Shown: piece by piece, positions 32,677 to 40,729 of the stretch
Layout of the letters: each line of letters opens with the position of its first letter
Numbering within the stretch: position 1 is the first letter of the stretch
Source of the DNA: JAJZGK01 sp035538795
GTDB lineage: Bacteria; Pseudomonadota; Alphaproteobacteria; Rhodospirillales; Magnetospirillaceae
Assembly (NCBI GenBank): GCA_035538795.1
Contig: DATLJS010000069.1
Location: 124,001 to 188,000 of the forward strand
Length of the DNA: 64,000 bases
Direction: 5' to 3'
Made by a program: the position numbers and the translations under genes
The notes under the pieces: model-generated
The model's input: the letters and a program-made list of their open reading frames with translations, nothing else
Told to the model about the DNA's origin: nothing
The model's database searches: none

Positions 32677-33534
32677 TTAATCGACCGGCGCGACCGTGAC
32701 GCCGCCGGGTGGCTGGATCAGGTCAGCCTGGGCCGCCACCAGGGCAAGCTCACGCTGTTTCAGCGACAAGGTCGTCTTCAGCAGGGCGAACAAGCCGCCG
32801 ACGGTCTGTTCCAATGCCTTGGGCGGTTCGGCGCCTTTCAGCAGGTGCCCCAGGAACAGGGCGGCGAAAACGTCGCCGGCGCCGTTGGGGGCGATGGGAA
32901 AGTCCAGCAGCGGGGTCGAGGCCAGCCAGGCATGATCGGCGGAGACCAGCAATGTGCCGATGGTGCCCTCGGTCAGGGCGGGCGGGCGCAGGCTGGTGAC
33001 GCAGACCAGACGCGGGCCGCGGCTGATCAGGCTGCGGGCGGCATCGACGGCGTCTTGCCGCGAGGCCACTTTGCGTTGGCTCAACAGTTCCAGCTCGAAC
33101 TGGTTGGGCGTCAGAATGTCGGCGCGGGGCAGCAGGCGCTCGGCGAAGAAAGCTGGAATGTCGGGGCGCACGAAAATGCCGCGTCCCTCGTCTCCCATCA
33201 CCGGGTCGCAGCAATAGAGCGCCTGTGGATTGGCGGTACGCAGGCGGGCCAGGGCGTCGAGAACCACTTCGCCGATGGAGGCGTCGCCCATATAGCCGGT
33301 CAGCAGGCCGTGGCAGCCGGGCAACGCGTTCCGTTCCTGGATGCCGTTCAGCAAATCCGACAGATGGGCGGCGGGAAAGACCTGTCCGGTCCAAACGCCG
33401 TAGCCGGTGTGGTTGGAGAACTGCACGGTGTTGATGGGCCAGACTTCATGGCCCAGTCGCTGCAGGGGAAAAACCGCCGCCGAATTGCCCACATGGCCGA
33501 ACGCGACTGAAGACTGGATGGAAAGAATATTCAT
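32677..33534 (-). CDS. pdxY: Pyridoxal kinase
   Basis: PdxY phosphorylates pyridoxal in the PLP salvage pathway. The 285-residue length and the block order fit: MNILSIQSSVAFGHVGNSAA at the N-terminus, CCDPVMGDEGRG in the middle, LTPNQFELELL, and the anion-hole/catalytic-Asp region PNGAGDVFAALF near the C-terminus. ATG 33534 is preceded by GGAAAA; the longer reading to 33615 adds residues foreign to the family. It is divergent from the malyl-CoA gene. Confidence 0.93.
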   Translation of the reverse strand: MNILSIQSSVAFGHVGNSAAVFPLQRLGHEVWPINTVQFSNHTGYGVWTGQVFPAAHLSDLLNGIQERNALPGCHGLLTGYMGDASIGEVVLDALARLRTANPQALYCCDPVMGDEGRGIFVRPDIPAFFAERLLPRADILTPNQFELELLSQRKVASRQDAVDAARSLISRGPRLVCVTSLRPPALTEGTIGTLLVSADHAWLASTPLLDFPIAPNGAGDVFAALFLGHLLKGAEPPKALEQTVGGLFALLKTTLSLKQRELALVAAQADLIQPPGGVTVAPVD

Positions 33535-33641
33535 GTTTTCCGTCGAAATAAGATCGAAAGTTGCGCGGAGGCCTTGCCAGCCGCCGTATGCTCTTGCTAG
33601 TGTGCCGCACTGCAAAAATTCTCAAAGGGGAAATTGAGATC

Positions 33642-34529
33642 ATGGCCACGACCGCCCGTCCGCGCCGCAGCGTGCTCTATATGCCCGGCTCCAACGCCCG
33701 CGCCTTGGACAAGGCCAAGACCTTGGCCGCCGACGGCCTGATCTTCGATCTGGAAGACGCCGTCGCGCCCGACGCCAAGGAAGAGGCCCGCCGTTTGGTG
33801 GTCGAGGCGGTGAAGGGCGGCGGTTATGGCCAGCGCGAGATTCTGGTGCGTTCCAACGGCCTCAACACGCCCTGGGGGCAAAGCGATCTGGCCGCCGCCG
33901 CCGCGTCGGGCGCCCATGCGGTGCTGTTGCCCAAGGTGGAAAGCGGCGACATGGTGCGCCAGGCCGAAGCCATCCTGACCGCCAACGGCGCCCCCGACGA
34001 TCTGGCCATCTGGTGCATGATGGAAACCCCGCGCGGCATCCTGAAGGCGGAAGAAATCGCTGGAGCCAGCCCGCGCTTGGGGGGATTCGTCATGGGAACC
34101 TCGGATCTGGCCAAGGATCTGCATTGCTCCCATACCCGCGAGCGCCAGCCGATGATCACCTCGCTGGGGATTTGCCTGCTGGCGGCCCGCGCCTATGGTC
34201 TGGCGATCCTGGACGGCGTGCATCTGGACCTGAACGACGACGAAGGTTTCGCCTATTCCTGTCGGCAGGGCGTCGAACTGGGTTTCGACGGCAAGACCTT
34301 GATCCATCCCAAGACCATCGACGCCGCCAACCAGGCCTTCGCTCCCTCGGAGAAGGAGGTGGAATGGTCCCGCAAAATCATCGCCGCTCATGCCGCCGCC
34401 GCCGCCGCCGGTAAAGGGGTGGTCGTGGTCGACGGCCGTCTGGTGGAAAACCTGCATGTCGCCAACGCCCGCCGGGTCGTCGCCCTGGCCGAGCAGATTG
34501 CCGTGATGGCTGCCGAACTGAGCGCCTGA
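33642..34529 (+). CDS. HpcH/HpaI family lyase, Mcl2-like (3S)-malyl-CoA thioesterase
   Basis: A 295-residue CitE/HpcH-type TIM-barrel enzyme. Landmarks are RSVLYMPGSNARAL, IFDLEDAVAPD, the metal-binding MMETPRG and MGTSDLAKD, and GFDGKTLIHP. The overall pattern, including the PRLGGFVMGTSDLAKDL and VVVVDGRLVENLH ends, looks closer to Rhodobacter Mcl2, the (3S)-malyl-CoA thioesterase of the ethylmalonyl-CoA pathway, than to the malyl-CoA lyase Mcl1. That call is from memory of the family. It is followed 10 bp later by mesaconyl-CoA hydratase, which supports this pathway. A possible promoter (TTGCCA at 33574, 18-bp spacer, TAGTGT) lies upstream. Confidence 0.82.
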   Translation: MATTARPRRSVLYMPGSNARALDKAKTLAADGLIFDLEDAVAPDAKEEARRLVVEAVKGGGYGQREILVRSNGLNTPWGQSDLAAAAASGAHAVLLPKVESGDMVRQAEAILTANGAPDDLAIWCMMETPRGILKAEEIAGASPRLGGFVMGTSDLAKDLHCSHTRERQPMITSLGICLLAARAYGLAILDGVHLDLNDDEGFAYSCRQGVELGFDGKTLIHPKTIDAANQAFAPSEKEVEWSRKIIAAHAAAAAAGKGVVVVDGRLVENLHVANARRVVALAEQIAVMAAELSA

Positions 34530-34539
34530 GGAGATCGCC

Positions 34540-35601
34540 ATGAGTGTGACAAAGACCAATCCGGGCAACTATTTCGAAGACTTCCGCCTGGGCCAGGACA
34601 TTCACCACGCCACGCCGCGCACTGTGACCCAGGGCGATCTGGCGCTGTATTGCGCCCTCTACGGTGGCCGCTTCGCCGTGCAGTCGTCCGACGAGTTTGC
34701 CCGCAAGGCCGGTTTCATTCAGGCGCCGGTGGACGATCTTCTCGCCTTCCATGTGGTGTTCGGCAAGACCGTCCCCGACATTTCGCTGAATGCCGTGGCC
34801 AATCTGGGTTATGCCGAAGGCCGTTTCGGCGTGCCGGTTTATCCCGGCGACACCCTGCGGGCGGTTTCCAAAGTGATCGGCCTGAAAGAAAACTCCAACC
34901 GTCAGACCGGTGTCGTCTATGTTCGCTCCACCGGCTACAACCAGCGGGACGAGATGGTGGTCGAATACGTCCGCTGGGTGATGGTGAGGAAGCGTAACCC
35001 GGACGCTCCGGTAGCCGAGGAGATCGTTCCCAAAACCGCCGACAAGGTGGACGCGGCCGATCTGATTCTGCCCGCCGGTTTGAATTTGGCGGGCTACGAC
35101 TCGGTTCTCGCCGGTTCTCCGTATTTCTGGGACGACTACGAGGCTGGCGAATCCATCGACCATGTGGACGGCATGACCATCGAGGAAGCCGAACATATGT
35201 CGGCGACCCGTCTTTACCAGAATACCGCCAAGGTCCATTTCAACCAGCATACCGAAGGCCAGGGACGTTTCGGCCGCCGCCTGATCTATGGCGGCCACAT
35301 CATCAGTCTGGCCCGGTCGCTGTCGTTCAACGGCCTGTCCAACGCCTTTAAGCTGGTGGCCATCAACGGCGGCCGTCACGTCGCGCCGACCTTTGCCGGC
35401 GACACCATCTATGCCTGGACCCGGGTCGAGGAGACGCTGGAGATTCCCGGACGCAAGGATGTGGGCGCCTTGCGCCTGCGGACCTTGGCCGCGAAAAATC
35501 AGGCCTGCGCCGGTTTTCCCTTCAAGCAGGAAGACGGCAAGGAATACGATCCCAGCATCGTGCTGGATTTCGACTACACGGTGCTGCTGCCGCGTAAGTA
35601 A
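34540..35601 (+). CDS. mch: Mesaconyl-CoA hydratase (beta-methylmalyl-CoA dehydratase)
   Basis: A 353-residue double hot-dog MaoC-type enzyme; the two half-domains are about residues 8-155 and 175-330. NYFEDFRLGQDIHHATPRTVT at the start and YYFWDDYEAGE-like SPYFWDDYEAGESIDH in the middle are hallmarks of the mesaconyl-CoA hydratase family. It interconverts mesaconyl-CoA and beta-methylmalyl-CoA in the ethylmalonyl-CoA pathway used to assimilate acetate when isocitrate lyase is missing. It sits 10 bp after the Mcl2-like gene. Crotonyl-CoA carboxylase/reductase, mutase and the malyl-CoA lyase must lie elsewhere. Confidence 0.88.
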   Translation: MSVTKTNPGNYFEDFRLGQDIHHATPRTVTQGDLALYCALYGGRFAVQSSDEFARKAGFIQAPVDDLLAFHVVFGKTVPDISLNAVANLGYAEGRFGVPVYPGDTLRAVSKVIGLKENSNRQTGVVYVRSTGYNQRDEMVVEYVRWVMVRKRNPDAPVAEEIVPKTADKVDAADLILPAGLNLAGYDSVLAGSPYFWDDYEAGESIDHVDGMTIEEAEHMSATRLYQNTAKVHFNQHTEGQGRFGRRLIYGGHIISLARSLSFNGLSNAFKLVAINGGRHVAPTFAGDTIYAWTRVEETLEIPGRKDVGALRLRTLAAKNQACAGFPFKQEDGKEYDPSIVLDFDYTVLLPRK

Positions 35602-35611
35602 ATTGCGTCGG

Positions 35612-35643
35612 GACCGGGCAGAATCGTCATTCCATGCCCGGTC
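35612..35643 (+). terminator. Hairpin after mesaconyl-CoA hydratase
   Basis: GACCGGGCA and TGCCCGGTC pair perfectly around a 14-base loop, 10 bp after the stop. There is no T-tract beyond CTTAG, so it may be a weak or Rho-assisted 3' end. Confidence 0.45.
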
Positions 35644-35649
35644 TTAGCG

Positions 35650-35678
35650 TTGACTCCATGCGGTTCAGCGGTTAAACC
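35650..35678 (+). promoter_or_regulatory. Weak candidate promoter of sdhCDAB
   Basis: TTGACT (35650-35655), 17 bp, TAAACC (35673-35678). The -35 is good, the -10 poor. It lies 54 bp upstream of sdhC and after a hairpin, where the sdh promoter is expected. Confidence 0.3.
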
Positions 35679-35731
35679 GAACCCGCATTGCCATAATAAG
35701 GTCCCGAGGGACAATCCTTGAGAGGCTCCCC

Positions 35732-36115
35732 ATGACGTCGCGCACTAGGCCACTCTCTCCGCATCTGCAGATTTACCGCCTGCCCCTGCTGGCTTTGATG
35801 TCGATCACCCACCGCGCCACCGGCGTGGTCCTGTCGATCGGCCTCCTGCTGCTGGCTTATTGGTTGGCCGCGGCCGCTTACGGTCCCGCTGCTTATGCCA
35901 CCGCCGCCGCTCTGATCGGTTCTCCGATCGGTTATCTCGTATTGTTCGGGTTTACCGTCGCCCTCTATTACCATCTCAGCAACGGCATCCGCCATCTGCT
36001 GTGGGATGCCGGCTGGGGCTTCGAGATTCCGCAGGCTTACAAGTCCGGTTATGTCGTGCTGGTGGCCACCGCCGCCCTGACCGTCGTGACCTGGGCCATC
36101 GGCCTTTCGATCTGA
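35732..36115 (+). CDS. sdhC: Succinate dehydrogenase cytochrome b556 subunit
   Basis: A 127-residue membrane anchor of complex II with three hydrophobic helices. The signature RPLSPHLQIYRLPL...SITHRATG is present, and His81 in YYHLSNGIRHLLWD is the expected heme b ligand. The ribosome binding site is GAGAGG. It heads sdhCDAB, the usual alphaproteobacterial order. Confidence 0.95.
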   Translation: MTSRTRPLSPHLQIYRLPLLALMSITHRATGVVLSIGLLLLAYWLAAAAYGPAAYATAAALIGSPIGYLVLFGFTVALYYHLSNGIRHLLWDAGWGFEIPQAYKSGYVVLVATAALTVVTWAIGLSI

Positions 36116-36125
36116 GGAGGAACGG

Positions 36126-36506
36126 ATGTCCCTGCGTACTACGCTCGGCCGCGTGCGCGGCCACGGTTCGGCCAAGAACGGCACCGCTCAGGGCGCCATG
36201 CAGCGCCTGACTGCTTTGGCGCTGGTTCCCCTGTGCCTGTGGCTGGTGATCGCCCTGGTGTCCCATGTCGGCGCCAGCTATGAAACCATGCATGCTTGGC
36301 TGGTTTCGCCCTGCACCACCTCGCTGCTGCTGGTTCTGCTGGCCGTCGCCGCCGTCCATGCCCAGCTGGGCATTCAGATGGTGGTCGACGACTATGTGCA
36401 TGGCTGCGCCAAGGCCTGGACCATGATCGCCGTCAAATTCGCCACGACCCTGGTGTGCGTTTACGCCGCCGTGTCGGTGCTGCGCGCCGCCTTTGCTGGA
36501 GTTTAA
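36126..36506 (+). CDS. sdhD: Succinate dehydrogenase membrane anchor subunit
   Basis: A 126-residue second membrane anchor with three hydrophobic helices. HAQLGIQMVVDDYVHG near residues 79-94 has the conserved His and the DDY motif of the alphaproteobacterial SdhD family (heme and quinone region). It starts 10 bp after sdhC with GAGGAGG as ribosome binding site; sdhA follows after 5 bp. Confidence 0.94.
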   Translation: MSLRTTLGRVRGHGSAKNGTAQGAMQRLTALALVPLCLWLVIALVSHVGASYETMHAWLVSPCTTSLLLVLLAVAAVHAQLGIQMVVDDYVHGCAKAWTMIAVKFATTLVCVYAAVSVLRAAFAGV

Positions 36507-36511
36507 GTCCG

Positions 36512-38299
36512 ATGGCTGCCTATAAGATCATTGACCACACCTATGACGTGGTGGTCGTCGGCGCCGGCGGCGCCGGCCTGCGCGCCACCCTGGGTATGGG
36601 TGCTGCCGGCTTCAAGACCGCCTGCGTGACCAAGGTTTTCCCGACCCGCAGCCACACCGTGGCGGCTCAGGGCGGCATTGGCGCTTCCCTCGGCAACATG
36701 GCCGAAGATAACTGGAAGTGGCATATGTACGACACCGTCAAGGGCTCCGACTGGCTCGGCGACCAAGACGCCATCGAATATATGTGCCGCGAGGCCGTTC
36801 CCGCTGTTTACGAACTGGAGCACTTCGGCGTGCCATTCTCGCGCACCGACGAGGGCAAGATTTATCAGCGTCCCTTCGGCGGCCATATGCGCAACTTCGG
36901 CGAAGCCCCGGTGCAGCGCGCCTGCGCCGCCGCCGACCGTACCGGCCACGCCATTCTGCATACGCTGTACTCGCAGTGCCTGAAGCACAATGCCGAGTTC
37001 TACGTGGAATATTTCGCCATCGACCTGATCATGGACCAGGACGGCAACTGCCGCGGCCTGGTCGCCCTGAACATGGACGACGGCTCGATCCATCGCTTCC
37101 GCGCCCACAAGGTGGTTCTGGCCACCGGCGGTTACGGCCGCGCCTACTTCTCCTGCACCTCGGCCCACACCTGCACCGGCGACGGCCATGGTCTGGTGTC
37201 CCGCGCCGGTCTGCCGCTGCAGGACATGGAGTTCGTGCAGTTCCATCCCACCGGCATCTACGGCTCCGGCTGTCTGATCACCGAGGGCGCCCGCGGCGAA
37301 GGCGGTTACGTCACCAACTCCGCCGGCGAACGCTTCATGGAGCGTTATGCCCCAACCGCCAAGGATCTGGCTTCGCGTGACGTCGTCTCCCGCGCCATGA
37401 CCGTGGAAATCCGCGAAGGCCGCGGCGTCGGCAAGAACAACGACCACATTTATCTGCATCTGGAGCATCTGGGGGCCGAGACCCTGGAACTGCGCTTGCC
37501 GGGCATCTCCGAGACGGCGAAGATTTTCGCCGGCGTCGATGTCACCAAGGAGCCGATCCCGGTGCTGCCGACTGTCCACTACAACATGGGCGGCATTCCC
37601 ACCAACATTCACGGCGAAGTCCTGCGTCCGACCAAGGACAACCCGGACGCCACCGTCGAAGGCTTGATGGCCATCGGCGAAGCGGCCTGCGTGTCGGTGC
37701 ACGGCGCCAACCGCCTGGGCACCAACTCGCTGCTGGATATCGTGGTGTTCGGCCGTGCCGCCGCTCTGCGGGCTCAGGAAACCCTGAAGACCGGCGTCGC
37801 GCACAAGCCGCTGCCCGCCGATGCCGGCGAACTGGCCCTGTCGCGTCTGGACCGCGTCCGTCATGCCAACGGTTCTTTGAAGACCAGCGAAATCCGTCTG
37901 GCCATGCAGAAGACCATGCAGAGCGACGCCGCCGTGTTCCGCACCCAGTCGTCGCTTGAGGACGGCGTCAAGAAGATCGACGAGATTTACGATACCCTGC
38001 CCCAGTTGAAGATCGCCGATCGTTCGCTGGTGTGGAACTCGGATCTCATGGAGGCTCTGGAACTGGAGAACCTCCTCGACTGCGCCAAGGCGACCATCAA
38101 TTCGGCGGAAGCCCGCAAGGAAAGCCGCGGCGCTCACGCCCGCGAAGACTTCTCCGAGCGCGATGACGCCAATTGGATGAAACACAGTCTGGCCTGGGTC
38201 GATTCCAAGGGTAAGGTCAGCCTGGACTACCGTCCGGTGCATACCTACACCCTGACCGACGAAATCCAGTACATCGAGCCCAAGGCGCGCGTCTACTAA
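36512..38299 (+). CDS. sdhA: Succinate dehydrogenase flavoprotein subunit
   Basis: SdhA oxidises succinate to fumarate. The 595 residues open with the FAD-binding VVVVGAGGAGLRA and carry the covalently flavinylated His48 in RSHTVAAQGG. The substrate site HPTGIYGSGCLITEGARGEGG and the VHGANRLGTNSLLD segment are intact. I chose ATG 36512; the in-frame upstream part overlaps sdhD. sdhB starts 30 bp later. Confidence 0.98.
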   Translation: MAAYKIIDHTYDVVVVGAGGAGLRATLGMGAAGFKTACVTKVFPTRSHTVAAQGGIGASLGNMAEDNWKWHMYDTVKGSDWLGDQDAIEYMCREAVPAVYELEHFGVPFSRTDEGKIYQRPFGGHMRNFGEAPVQRACAAADRTGHAILHTLYSQCLKHNAEFYVEYFAIDLIMDQDGNCRGLVALNMDDGSIHRFRAHKVVLATGGYGRAYFSCTSAHTCTGDGHGLVSRAGLPLQDMEFVQFHPTGIYGSGCLITEGARGEGGYVTNSAGERFMERYAPTAKDLASRDVVSRAMTVEIREGRGVGKNNDHIYLHLEHLGAETLELRLPGISETAKIFAGVDVTKEPIPVLPTVHYNMGGIPTNIHGEVLRPTKDNPDATVEGLMAIGEAACVSVHGANRLGTNSLLDIVVFGRAAALRAQETLKTGVAHKPLPADAGELALSRLDRVRHANGSLKTSEIRLAMQKTMQSDAAVFRTQSSLEDGVKKIDEIYDTLPQLKIADRSLVWNSDLMEALELENLLDCAKATINSAEARKESRGAHAREDFSERDDANWMKHSLAWVDSKGKVSLDYRPVHTYTLTDEIQYIEPKARVY

Positions 38300-38329
38300 G
38301 GCGCACCTCTAGAAGACAGAGGAACGATC

Positions 38330-39109
38330 ATGGTTGAATTCGCGTTGCCCGCTAATTCGAAGGTCCAGCCGGGAAAGAGCCACAAGGCTCCGGCTGGTGC
38401 CAAGAAGGTTAAGAACTTCAAGGTCTACCGTTATGATCCCGACACCGGGGCCAATCCCCGTTGGGATACGTTCGAGATCGATCTGGACGATTGCGGTCCG
38501 ATGGTTCTGGACGCCCTGCTGAAGATCAAGAACGAGATCGACAGCACTCTGACGCTGCGCCGCTCGTGCCGTGAAGGCATTTGCGGTTCCTGCGCCATGA
38601 ACATCGACGGCACCAACACCTTGGCCTGCTTGAAGCCCATCGAGGACATCAAGGGAGAAGCGGTGATCTCGCCGTTGCCGCATATGCCGGTGGTGAAGGA
38701 CTTGGTTCCCGATCTGTCGGTGCCCTATGCCCAGTTGGCGTCCATCAAGCCCTGGATGCAGACCCAGTCTCCCCAGCCGCCGGACCGCGAGGTGCTGCAA
38801 AGCCCCGAGGAGCGCGCCAAGCTGGATGGGCTGTGGGAATGCATCCTGTGCTTCTGCTGCCAGACGTCGTGCCCCAGCTACTGGTGGAACGGCGACCGCT
38901 ATCTTGGCCCGGCGGTCCTGCTGCAGGCGGCCCGTTGGATTCACGATACCCGCGACGAGTTCCAGGGCGAACGCCTGGACGCTCTGGAAGATCCCTTCCG
39001 CCTGTATCGCTGCCACACCATCATGAACTGCACCAAGACCTGCCCGAAGGGGCTGAATCCGGCCAAGGCCATCGCCAGCATCAAGGAACTGCTGGCCGAG
39101 CGTCTGTAG
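38330..39109 (+). CDS. sdhB: Succinate dehydrogenase iron-sulfur subunit
   Basis: A 259-residue electron-transfer subunit. The 2Fe-2S loop is SCREGICGSCAMN with a further Cys in TLACLKP; the 4Fe-4S and 3Fe-4S ligands lie in CILCFCCQTSCPSYWW and CHTIMNCTKTCPKG. It completes complex II. The N-terminus carries a Lys-rich leader of about 20 residues typical of alphaproteobacteria. A strong bidirectional terminator follows. Confidence 0.97.
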   Translation: MVEFALPANSKVQPGKSHKAPAGAKKVKNFKVYRYDPDTGANPRWDTFEIDLDDCGPMVLDALLKIKNEIDSTLTLRRSCREGICGSCAMNIDGTNTLACLKPIEDIKGEAVISPLPHMPVVKDLVPDLSVPYAQLASIKPWMQTQSPQPPDREVLQSPEERAKLDGLWECILCFCCQTSCPSYWWNGDRYLGPAVLLQAARWIHDTRDEFQGERLDALEDPFRLYRCHTIMNCTKTCPKGLNPAKAIASIKELLAERL

Positions 39110-39129
39110 CCGATTGGTGAGACCCAATG

Positions 39130-39165
39130 AAAAAGGCCGCCGGAGCGATCCGGCGGCCTTTTTTC
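39130..39165. terminator. Bidirectional terminator between sdhB and a lipoprotein gene
   Basis: AAAAGGCCGCCGGA and TCCGGCGGCCTTTT form a perfect 14-bp stem around GCGA. A run of T follows on the plus strand and, read backwards, on the minus strand as well, so it serves sdhCDAB and the convergent lipoprotein gene. Confidence 0.93.
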
Positions 39166-39174
39166 ATGGACCCT

Positions 39175-39543
39175 TCAGTAGGTCGTTTCGCTCTGCCGCA
39201 AAGGCGACTTCTTGTCGATGAGGGGCGGCGGCGTCTCGCCGGGGCGGGCGGCGCAATAAAAGGTGGAAATGTCCGGCGTGGTCCAGGTGCATTGGCTTTT
39301 CTGGGTCACCCACAGCTTGGCCGTGCGGTGATAGCGGTTGCAGGTCTGTTCGGCCAGGGCCGCCACCTCTTCGGGGGTGCTGCTGCTGGGGTCGAAACAG
39401 ACACGCACTTCGCCCTGCTGATTCATGCGGTAGTCGGAATAGACGTACGGCTTTTCGGTGCAGGCGCCGAGCGAGGCGGCGACCAGCAGGGCAAGGCCGG
39501 CGAAAGCGGGGCGGGGCAGGCCGGAGCGGAATGGGGACGACAT
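39175..39543 (-). CDS. Hypothetical lipoprotein (122 aa)
   Basis: A signal peptide ends in the lipobox LGAC (Cys28). The mature domain is about 95 residues with four Cys that may form two disulfides, and aromatic-rich segments (PYVYSDYRMN, ISTFYCAARPGE). CFDPSSSTPEEVAALAEQTC looks like a small alpha/beta domain. The family is unknown to me, but the composition is that of a periplasmic outer-membrane-tethered protein. It shares a terminator with sdhB. Confidence 0.75.
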   Translation of the reverse strand: MSSPFRSGLPRPAFAGLALLVAASLGACTEKPYVYSDYRMNQQGEVRVCFDPSSSTPEEVAALAEQTCNRYHRTAKLWVTQKSQCTWTTPDISTFYCAARPGETPPPLIDKKSPLRQSETTY

Positions 39544-39705
39544 GGTTTCAGCCTCTCTTCGAACCTTCTCTGTTTAACGCAGCCTGTGGGCTTGAGAAAG
39601 AACCTTGTGCGGCCGACGGCTTTGCGCCACATAAGGGGGGATCTGTCTTTCGTTGTGCGTCTGCACATGGTTTGGCCTGGGCACGGGGGCCCTCAGGAGG
39701 GAAAT

Positions 39706-40638
39706 ATGGCGGAGAATAAGAAGTTTCGACTGGTGACGCGCAGCGACTTCGACGGCTTGGTCTGCGCCGTCCTGCTGAAGCACCTGGATATGATCGCCGA
39801 CATCAAGTTCGTGCATCCCAAAGACATGCAGGACGGACTGATCGAGATTTCCAGCAACGACATCACGACGAACCTGCCTTATGTGGACGGAGTGCATCTG
39901 GCCTTCGACCATCATCTGTCCGAGACACTGCGCACCGGCCTGCACGACAACCACATCATCGAGGCCGACGCGCCTTCGGCCGCCCGCGTGGTCTATAACT
40001 ATTACGGTGGCTGCAACGCTTTTCCGGAATTTTTCGATTCCATGATGGCCGCCGTCGACCAGGGAGATGCCGCCCGTTTCTCGCGGGCCGAAATTTTGCA
40101 TCCGACCGGCTGGCCCTTGCTGAATTTCCTGATGGACGCCCGCACCGGCTTGGGGCGGTTCCGCGAGTTCCGCGTGTCCAACTATCAGCTGATGATGGAC
40201 CTTATCGATTACTGCGCCACGCACCGCATTGACGAGATTCTTCAGCTTCCCGACGTCAAGGAACGGGTCGAGCTTTATTTCGAGCATGAGGAACTGTTCA
40301 AGGAACAGCTGCGCCGCTGCTCCTCAGTCCACAAAAATCTGGTGGTTCTCGATCTTCGGAACGAGGAAACCATCTATGTGGGCAACCGCTTCATGATTTA
40401 CGCCCTGTACCCCGAATGCAACATTTCGATCCATGTGCTGTGGGGGCTGAAACAGCAGAACACCGTTTTCGCCTGCGGCAAGTCGATCCTGAACCGCACG
40501 TCGAAGACCAATGTCGGCCCGCTGATGCTGCAGTACGGCGGCGGCGGCCACGAGAACGCCGGCACCTGCCAGGTCGGCAACGACAAGTGGGAGGAAAGCC
40601 TGAACGAGCTGATCGCCAAGATCACCGCCGACGGCTAG
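39706..40638 (+). CDS. DHH-family phosphoesterase
   Basis: A 310-residue DHH/DHHA1 phosphoesterase. Metal-binding motifs are in order: RSDFDG (Asp14, Asp16), FDHH (Asp68, His69, His70), and the C-terminal GGGGHENAG (278-286). These match the exopolyphosphatase/oligoribonuclease group; alphaproteobacterial members of this type are often annotated as exopolyphosphatase, but nanoRNase or cyclic-nucleotide activity is equally possible. The ribosome binding site is excellent (AGGAGGG). A longer in-frame reading upstream overlaps the convergent lipoprotein and is unlikely. Confidence 0.88.
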   Translation: MAENKKFRLVTRSDFDGLVCAVLLKHLDMIADIKFVHPKDMQDGLIEISSNDITTNLPYVDGVHLAFDHHLSETLRTGLHDNHIIEADAPSAARVVYNYYGGCNAFPEFFDSMMAAVDQGDAARFSRAEILHPTGWPLLNFLMDARTGLGRFREFRVSNYQLMMDLIDYCATHRIDEILQLPDVKERVELYFEHEELFKEQLRRCSSVHKNLVVLDLRNEETIYVGNRFMIYALYPECNISIHVLWGLKQQNTVFACGKSILNRTSKTNVGPLMLQYGGGGHENAGTCQVGNDKWEESLNELIAKITADG

Positions 40639-40657
40639 CCGATAAGATGATTTTCCT

Positions 40658-40690
40658 GGGCAGGGCAAGAGGTTGTAAAACCTCCTGCCC
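40658..40690 (+). promoter_or_regulatory. Bulged hairpin with GTAA loop between the DHH gene and zapE
   Basis: Outer stem GGGCAGG / CCTGCCC (7 bp) and inner stem AGGTT / AACCT (5 bp) enclose a GTAA tetraloop (a GNRA loop in RNA). A 5-base bulge (GCAAG) sits on the 5' side only. No T-tract follows. It lies 20 bp after the DHH stop and 40 bp before zapE. Confidence 0.45.
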
Positions 40691-40729
40691 GCTTGGCGCG
40701 GCAAAGGTTTAGCCTTAAAGTGTCGCGCG

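Noticed and set aside
38330..38400. Possible frameshift at the Lys-rich start of sdhB
   Set aside because: The frame is continuous and the leader is typical of alphaproteobacterial SdhB.
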